Shown here: one piece after another, positions 31,777-37,438 of the stretch
Position numbering within the stretch: position 1 is the stretch's first letter
Layout: every line of letters begins with the position of its first letter
Assembly: GCA_030145395.1 (NCBI GenBank)
Contig: JAQYVR010000023.1
Coordinates: 1-39,799 of the forward strand
Origin: Desulfobacteria bacterium
Lineage (GTDB): Bacteria; Desulfobacterota; Desulfobacteria; Desulfobacterales; C00003060
DNA: 39,799 nucleotides
Reading direction: 5' to 3'
Translations under genes and position numbers: made by a program
Notes under the pieces: generated by a model
What the model was told of the DNA's origin: nothing
The model's database searches: none
What the model saw: the letters and a program-made list of their open reading frames with translations, nothing else

Positions 31777-33498
31777 TCAATCAATATAGCCGAGATTTCT
31801 TAATCTCTCAGCAATCTTGTCGGCCTCGTCCGCGCTGTACCCCGCAAAATCCACAGAAGCACTCTCTACCTCGCCAGGTGCCTCGGCAAATCCGATAGGG
31901 TTCTCCGCCAGGTATTCCGGACGGAAAGCATCCTCTAAGACGTGGCCGTCCATATCACTCGGAATGGGCAACCCTAAAAGGTACAAGACTGTTGGAGCGA
32001 TATCAATAATCCGCGCTCCCTCAATCACTGAATCTTGCTTCACACCTTTTCCCACTGATGCAAATGTCCCCTCCATACGATGGTGACCTGTAAAACGCAT
32101 GTTTGTCAGATGCAAATGTAACTGGTCGGTAAAAACAGTATCCTCCTGCTTTCCGAATCGCTGGACACTATGGTATCCAGCATCATCCCACTGCACGAGG
32201 AGGTCGGCAGCCTGGAACACGCATGAACCATTATAGATCTCTTCCCTTCGGAAAACTTGTTTTACAACGCCTTGCCCGGTGACAGGGTCGGTAAGCTTCA
32301 TCAAACTGGAAGAAATGGCATCTCGTAGCATCTCGTACTCTTCACCTTCGCTAACAACGCCCCCCGGCTCTCTGTCTCTCAAGTTAATATATATGTTTCC
32401 GTAAGAACCCAGGGAGTAAGCCTTTGTCTTTTCCCAATCAATAAGGGAAGAAAACATGACTCCCTCCAGTTTGTCACGCACACCCGGGAAGAGACTCTTC
32501 AAGTGGCTCCGAGTGTTCGTCGAAAGATGCCGTTTCAACAAAGAAAGCGACTTGCTCAGGGCGCTTCTCACAATAGATTGAGAAAGGGAATGGAGTCCTT
32601 TGGAAGCGCCTGAGTTCGTTGAGTTGGTAAAGGTAAGCCAACCATTTTCTTCCAACCATTTGTTCAGGTTCACGACCGATCGTAAGGGTCCTGCACCATG
32701 GTCAGACATGAGTATCAAGGTTGCATCATCTGGTAATCTGTCCTGAATCTCACCCAAGATTTGGTCAATGTGACGGTATGTTTCGAGTATTGTATCCCCA
32801 AATCTTTCCGCATCATCCCTGTTGTAAAGAGGATGGGATGGATCCATGAACGACCAGAAGCAGTGTTGAGCAATATCTGTGGCGCTGAAAAGAACGGCAA
32901 AGAAGTCCCAGGGCTTATTTTCCATGAGATAAAAAGTGAGTTCCGCTCGCTTGTCTATCATGCGGTGCAGGTTCGACTGGAATCTGGCCAAGTCTTCGTT
33001 CTCCTTCCAGTCCAGAATGGTAATGATATAATCTCCCACATTCTGTTCGATTTCCTTCGCCAACTCCCTGGGGTAAGTGTAACCGGCGGTCTTTCCAGGG
33101 GCGTCCATCCACGCAACCATACTTCCGTTCACGGGTTCTAACGGATAGTTGTTTGGAATATTAACAACGACAACATTTCCCCCTTGAGAACTGACAATGT
33201 TCCACAGAGATTTGCCCTTACGAGACAGGGACGTATTCCATTCGATATCGTAGCTTTCCGGCTTTCTTTTGGCGAAGTCGAAGATGCCGTGCTTGCCCGG
33301 ATTCTTGCCTGTTGCAAAAGAAGCCCAAGCCGGTGTCGTTAGTGGTGGGAGCACGGATTCCAAGTTTCCGTGACAACCTTGCGCCATGAGTCTGGCGAAG
33401 TTGGGTAACTCCATCCGCTCCACCCAGGGCTTGATTAAATCAAGCGTCGCCCCGTCGAGCCCCAAGACGAAAACTTTATGCTTGAAATTTCCTGCCAT
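31777..33498 (-). CDS. AlkP-superfamily phosphodiesterase-like enzyme, paralogue 3
   Basis: The 573-residue protein keeps the same elements: Asp15 in VLGLDGATLDLI, a Thr pair in LPPLTTPAWASF where the other paralogues have Ser, TGKNPGKHGIFDF, FSATDIAQHCFW, LMSDHGAGPL and GHHRMEGTFASVG. The C-terminus is YSADEADKIAERLRNLGYID. Thr instead of Ser at the candidate nucleophile may mark a different preference; both residues serve in the superfamily. No signal peptide. The ATG lies 3 bp after the stop of the methyltransferase gene, with AAGGAA about 11 bp upstream, so the two are probably co-translated. Confidence 0.85.
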   Translation of the reverse strand: MAGNFKHKVFVLGLDGATLDLIKPWVERMELPNFARLMAQGCHGNLESVLPPLTTPAWASFATGKNPGKHGIFDFAKRKPESYDIEWNTSLSRKGKSLWNIVSSQGGNVVVVNIPNNYPLEPVNGSMVAWMDAPGKTAGYTYPRELAKEIEQNVGDYIITILDWKENEDLARFQSNLHRMIDKRAELTFYLMENKPWDFFAVLFSATDIAQHCFWSFMDPSHPLYNRDDAERFGDTILETYRHIDQILGEIQDRLPDDATLILMSDHGAGPLRSVVNLNKWLEENGWLTFTNSTNSGASKGLHSLSQSIVRSALSKSLSLLKRHLSTNTRSHLKSLFPGVRDKLEGVMFSSLIDWEKTKAYSLGSYGNIYINLRDREPGGVVSEGEEYEMLRDAISSSLMKLTDPVTGQGVVKQVFRREEIYNGSCVFQAADLLVQWDDAGYHSVQRFGKQEDTVFTDQLHLHLTNMRFTGHHRMEGTFASVGKGVKQDSVIEGARIIDIAPTVLYLLGLPIPSDMDGHVLEDAFRPEYLAENPIGFAEAPGEVESASVDFAGYSADEADKIAERLRNLGYID

Positions 33499-33501
33499 TG
33501 T

Positions 33502-34458
33502 CTACGCTATTCCTTCTTGGTTGTCTGTTCGACCAATATCAGTCTTCTTCTTGGCCACAACAATCAACTCATCAAACTGCGGAATCTTAACCGTCTTCTT
33601 CAGCAAATTGAAAGATCCTAACCACTTCTCCAAATAAACAGGAAGGCTTGTACTATACCAGCCCAGTCTGTACAACAGATAAGGGAGTGAGAAGAGTTTG
33701 TTGCCTCTCGTCGTGCTGAGCACACTAAAACCCGTTTTATTGAGCATTTTTTCCAGTGTCCGGGCAGAAAAAAAACAGTGGTGCTCTGATTCCAAAAAAG
33801 CGTGCCACCGATGTCCCAAGATGGCTGTCACAAAACTGTCCACGTTGGGTGTTTCAATGAGGAGGACCGCACCTTCCTTCATCACTCGGTTGGCCTCCTT
33901 CAAGGTATCAGCCGGAGATGGAAGGTGTTCAATGAGGTTAATCATGGTGACCACATCGAAGCGAGCACTCGGCAATTCAGCCTCCTTTAGGGTCCCACAG
34001 AAGATCTTGTCGGCTCCCACCCTTTTTCCTGCTTCCTCACCGATTCGCTTCCTCGGTTCCACGCCAAGGTAATCCACATTGCTACCAACAAAATTGCACA
34101 GAAAAAAGCCTCGGCCGCATCCTACATCTAGTAGCCTTCCACCATTTAGGTGCTTCTCTATGATTTCTTTTCGACTCCTGAAATGCAACGTCCTGACCGT
34201 CTCTTCCCGGTTTATGACTTCTTCGTCGTGTTTTCCCTCCTGTTCAGCCACGCATTTCATCCTGCGGTATTTGAGTTCTCTCTTTTCGCCGCCTTCAAAA
34301 TCGAGCGTCAGCGAGGACATCTCCATCGGATTCACAAAAATGAAGCCACAGTTCCGACATTTCACGATTTTCCTGTTAAGCCGGGGGATCTCCCTGAACG
34401 GCTCAAATTGGTCATATCGACAAAGCTCACAGCTCTTTCTTTCGTAATGATCACTCAT
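33502..34458 (-). CDS. class I methyltransferase with N-terminal zinc-ribbon
   Basis: From the ATG at 34458 the product has 318 residues. The N-terminus carries CELC and, 22 residues later, CRNC, a four-Cys knuckle likely to bind zinc. The methyltransferase part (Methyltransf_23-like) has motif I LLDVGCGRGFFLCNF (about residue 104), the acidic loop LGVEPRK, motif II FDVVTMINLIEHLPSP and motif III ANRVMKEGAVLLIETPN. AAGGG lies 4 bp before the ATG. It starts 8 bp after paralogue 4 and ends 3 bp before paralogue 3, so it is embedded in the AlkP block. It probably methylates a sugar or related precursor; the exact substrate cannot be read. Confidence 0.87.
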   Translation of the reverse strand: MSDHYERKSCELCRYDQFEPFREIPRLNRKIVKCRNCGFIFVNPMEMSSLTLDFEGGEKRELKYRRMKCVAEQEGKHDEEVINREETVRTLHFRSRKEIIEKHLNGGRLLDVGCGRGFFLCNFVGSNVDYLGVEPRKRIGEEAGKRVGADKIFCGTLKEAELPSARFDVVTMINLIEHLPSPADTLKEANRVMKEGAVLLIETPNVDSFVTAILGHRWHAFLESEHHCFFSARTLEKMLNKTGFSVLSTTRGNKLFSLPYLLYRLGWYSTSLPVYLEKWLGSFNLLKKTVKIPQFDELIVVAKKKTDIGRTDNQEGIA

Positions 34459-34466
34459 GAGACCCT

Positions 34467-36140
34467 TCAATCAATGTAACCTAGACCTTTCAGTTTATCT
34501 CTGATATATTCTTGTTCAGATTCGTTGTAATGGACGGATGTTATCTTATCATCTGAATCCCCTCCCAAACCATGCTTAATGGGATTTTCAAGAAGAAAAG
34601 TCTCCTGGACGATCTCTTCTATGATCCGGCCATCCATGTCTACAGGTACGGTTTCACCCAGGAGGTACAAAATGGTCGGCGCCAAATCGACAATGCGTGC
34701 CCCCTGAAACGAGTCTTGGTTCTTGACCACAGGGCCCCTGGCCACAAAGATGCCGTCAACATGGTGTGTCCCTGATTTTTGAAGAGACGAGTAACCCGAG
34801 ACATCACTGAACTCGAGACTAGACCCCAAAAGGCCGTCCCCACCTCCACTGTATCCTCGTCTGGTATTGTATTCAAAGTCCTTCCACGTTACCAGGAGAT
34901 CGGGGGCTTTGTTGAGGCAGTCGCCATGATAGAGTTCCTCTCGTCTATATACCCTCTGGACCATCTTTTCTCTTGTGCTTGGATCTGTCAGGCCCTCGAG
35001 TTTCTCGGCAATTTCCTGTCTGAGTTCTTCGTATTCCCTTCCACGACGCACGATGCCATCAGGAAATGTCCCTTCCAGATTAATAAAAATGTTCGTGGAG
35101 TCTATCCCAAGAGAAAAGGCCTTTGTGCGCGACCACTCAATCGTAGCGGTTGTCAGATATGACCGCATTTGATCCCTCAGCCGAGGTAGTCGAGAAATAA
35201 TCTGGTCCTTCAACTTATTGGGAAAGTATTTTTGAAAGGCCTGGTGCAGGAATCGCGTTAACGTGTATGCCCTGCCGTCTGTCTCTCCATAGTTTAGATA
35301 GCCTTGTTCGTGAAGCCACTTGTCCATGAAGAATATTTTCCGGCAGGGAGAGAATCCGTGGTCTGACATAACCATGACGGTTTCGTCCGTATCGCACAGT
35401 TCAAGCAACTCGCCCAACCCATGGTCAATCGCTTCGTAAACATTCAGAATGGCTTCACTGAGGGCTTTGTTTTCAGGGGATTGTATTCCAAATTCTTCTG
35501 GAAAGGCATAGTGCCAGTAGAAGTGCTGGACAAGGTCTGTGGCTTCAAACACAACCACAAAGAGATCCCAGAGTTCCCTTGCCTTCAGATATTTTGCCAC
35601 TCTCAAGACGTAATCAAACTGTTCAAGGATCTCCGTAAGGTATGTCTCCGGTCTGGCCTTATAAGGGTTCCTGCGCAGTTTGTATTCCCCAAATTTCTGC
35701 GTAAGCTCGTCCAGGAGCTCGGGCGGATAGCAGAAATCGGAATGTGGACCGGGTGCATCAAGTCCCGCAACCAGGCAACCATTGACCGGATCAGGGGGGT
35801 ACGTAAAAGGAACATTAATCACGCAAACCCTTTTGCCGTCTTCGCTCAGGATCTCCCAAAGTTTCTTGCCGTGAACGAACCCACCGTTCAGATAGTGCAG
35901 GTCATAGCTGTTCGGTTTATGCTGAACGAACTCAAAGATGCCGTGCTTGCCTGGATTCTTGCCGGTCATGAAAGAAGCCCACGCCTGGGGAGACAGCGGA
36001 TGGATTGTCGATTCGAGTTTTCCCCACGCTCCGTCTTCCATCATTTTGCTTAGGACAGGGAGCTTCCCCTCCTTCACCCACGGCAGGATAATCCGAAAGG
36101 TCGCTCCATCCAATCCGACTATAGATACTCGATGTCCCAT
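34467..36140 (-). CDS. AlkP-superfamily phosphodiesterase-like enzyme, paralogue 4
   Basis: The ATG at 36140 gives 557 residues, with GGGAG 5 bp upstream; an ATG at 36143 and a TTG at 36152 are alternatives. Putative active-site elements: Asp11 in IVGLDGATFRII, Ser of HPLSPQAWASF, TGKNPGKHGIFEF, EATDLVQHFYW, VMSDHGFSPC and GTHHVDGIFVARG. The C-terminus is YNESEQEYIRDKLKGLGYID. It has Arg rather than Asp after DGATF, and Glu in place of Asp in GIFEF, so it is the most divergent of the four at the N-terminal motif. It is the first gene of the minus-strand locus, behind a promoter candidate at 36253-36280. No signal peptide. Confidence 0.85.
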   Translation of the reverse strand: MGHRVSIVGLDGATFRIILPWVKEGKLPVLSKMMEDGAWGKLESTIHPLSPQAWASFMTGKNPGKHGIFEFVQHKPNSYDLHYLNGGFVHGKKLWEILSEDGKRVCVINVPFTYPPDPVNGCLVAGLDAPGPHSDFCYPPELLDELTQKFGEYKLRRNPYKARPETYLTEILEQFDYVLRVAKYLKARELWDLFVVVFEATDLVQHFYWHYAFPEEFGIQSPENKALSEAILNVYEAIDHGLGELLELCDTDETVMVMSDHGFSPCRKIFFMDKWLHEQGYLNYGETDGRAYTLTRFLHQAFQKYFPNKLKDQIISRLPRLRDQMRSYLTTATIEWSRTKAFSLGIDSTNIFINLEGTFPDGIVRRGREYEELRQEIAEKLEGLTDPSTREKMVQRVYRREELYHGDCLNKAPDLLVTWKDFEYNTRRGYSGGGDGLLGSSLEFSDVSGYSSLQKSGTHHVDGIFVARGPVVKNQDSFQGARIVDLAPTILYLLGETVPVDMDGRIIEEIVQETFLLENPIKHGLGGDSDDKITSVHYNESEQEYIRDKLKGLGYID

Positions 36141-36252
36141 CATCTCTCCCAATACCCGAGAAGTTCTTCCTGCATCGGCTTGATTTGGCTACGAAAAAGA
36201 CCCGTTTGACCAAGAAACGGAACAACCGGCTCCGAACCTGGTGTATCTTCAT

Positions 36253-36280
36253 AAAATATGCACAAATTCACTGCATTCAA
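36253..36280 (-). promoter_or_regulatory. candidate promoter of the polysaccharide/AlkP transcription unit
   Basis: On the minus strand TTGAAT (36280-36275) and TATTTT (36258-36253) are separated by 16 bp in an AT-rich stretch about 110 bp before the first AlkP start. The match is moderate. Long spacing to the first gene leaves room for a leader. Confidence 0.35.
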
Positions 36281-36330
36281 CCTCAAAACAGACATTCAAA
36301 CGAAAAAACTCTTCTTTCGATTTCTATGCC

Positions 36331-36359
36331 TTGACCCACACAGGAAAACTGGTTATAGG
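36331..36359 (+). promoter_or_regulatory. sigma70-like promoter for the pentapeptide-repeat gene
   Basis: TTGACC (36331-36336) and TATAGG (36354-36359) are separated by exactly 17 bp and lie about 45 bp upstream of the ATG at 36405. It is divergent from the AlkP unit. Confidence 0.45.
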
Positions 36360-36404
36360 TTCCCTTAATAACACAACCGAAAAAATCCCGCTTGAGAGAA
36401 CAAA

Positions 36405-37235
36405 ATGCACGATCCTGATACAGAGAACAACCACATGGATGACGACGAGAACGGCGAGAATCTTCCAGAACTTGACATGGAAGAACTCACCGAGGCAACA
36501 GGCGCTGATCAGACAGGCCCTGGGCATCAGATCGTCATAGAAGAAAGGACTATTCCCAGTTTGGCGAACGTCGTGGCTTTTGCCAACAAGGCACACAGGC
36601 CCGTTAGTTTTGAACGATGTGTGGTCGAGAGGGTTCGTCTTCATGCATCTATGGTTGATATGTCCTTCGAAGACTCGCTTTTTACGGAAAATGTTAATTT
36701 TGACAGGGCGGTGTTTACCGGGAAGCTCGATTTCTGGGACACATGCTTTGAGCAAGTGGCCGCATGCGGGGCAACCACCTTCAAAGAAGAAGTCTCTTTT
36801 GAAGAATGTTTTTTTCGCATGAGGGTCAATTTCGCCAGGGCTGTATTCGAGAAAAGAGTAGCCTTCATCGCATGCGATTTTGAGGGAGACGTTACATTCG
36901 ACAACACCACATTTGCAGCCGGGGTTGATTTTACCGCTTCAATCTTTCGAGCTAAAATCAGTTGCCGCAATGCACATTTTGAAAAGCGAGTCGATTTAAC
37001 AAATACAACTTTTGAACAAGCACCTGACATAACCGGTTCCAATCTTGAAGAAGCACAAGAAGCAGAAGAACCGGACCAGGAACGACCCAAAGAACCACAC
37101 CGGAAAAAGCCCGGAAAGAGGGCTGAATTCAATCCGTGGCGCAAATTAGACGAAGCATCTAAGAAAACCATGTCGCGTCGACACCTCCTGCGCGGCATCT
37201 TCAGATTCTTGCCTTCCGACAAAGAAGAAGAATAA
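36405..37235 (+). CDS. pentapeptide-repeat protein with acidic head and basic tail
   Basis: The 276-residue protein has a very acidic first ~45 residues and a central block (about 65-215) of pentapeptide-type repeats with Phe at the i position (NFDRAVFTGKLDF, TFKEEVSFEECFF, NFARAVFEKRVAF, DFTASIFRAKIS). This predicts a right-handed quadrilateral beta-helix. A basic, proline-rich tail follows and contains SRRHLLRG. It has no signal peptide or membrane segment. GAGAG lies about 7 bp before the ATG; a second ATG 30 bp on is possible. It is divergent from the AlkP unit and convergent with the PKD gene. Pentapeptide proteins often mediate contacts or mimic DNA; the role here is unknown. Confidence 0.75.
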   Translation: MHDPDTENNHMDDDENGENLPELDMEELTEATGADQTGPGHQIVIEERTIPSLANVVAFANKAHRPVSFERCVVERVRLHASMVDMSFEDSLFTENVNFDRAVFTGKLDFWDTCFEQVAACGATTFKEEVSFEECFFRMRVNFARAVFEKRVAFIACDFEGDVTFDNTTFAAGVDFTASIFRAKISCRNAHFEKRVDLTNTTFEQAPDITGSNLEEAQEAEEPDQERPKEPHRKKPGKRAEFNPWRKLDEASKKTMSRRHLLRGIFRFLPSDKEEE

Positions 37236-37384
37236 CCGCCGTTACCGCCTAAAGATACTCTTCCCATGCAAAAAGCGGGCCCAATGATAGCACATTGGTC
37301 ACCAGGCGTAAACGCGTGAGCATAACAATCTTTAACATACAGGACCGCTTGGAAGCGGAAAGCTGTTTATCCCTTCCAACGGAC

Positions 37385-37423
37385 CCGCAATAGCGAGCGC
37401 ATTCCCCGCGGCTTCCTGCGGGG
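37385..37423 (-). repeat. palindromic intergenic repeat, inverted near-copy of 29962-29986
   Basis: CCCCGC (37404-37409) pairs with GCGGGG (37418-37423) over an 8-base loop. Bases 37385-37409 read on the minus strand match 29962-29986 at 24 of 25 positions. It lies 15 bp beyond the stop codon of the PKD gene. Confidence 0.7.
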
Positions 37424-37438
37424 AGCTTCAACCTCAAT

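Noticed and set aside
35421-36053. Plus-strand frame of 210 codons
   Set aside because: It is the antisense shadow of AlkP paralogue 4, whose sense frame has conserved motifs throughout.
37080-37235. SRRHLLRG as a functional Tat signal
   Set aside because: It is about 24 residues from the C-terminus of the pentapeptide protein with no following hydrophobic region, so it cannot work as an N-terminal export signal as encoded.
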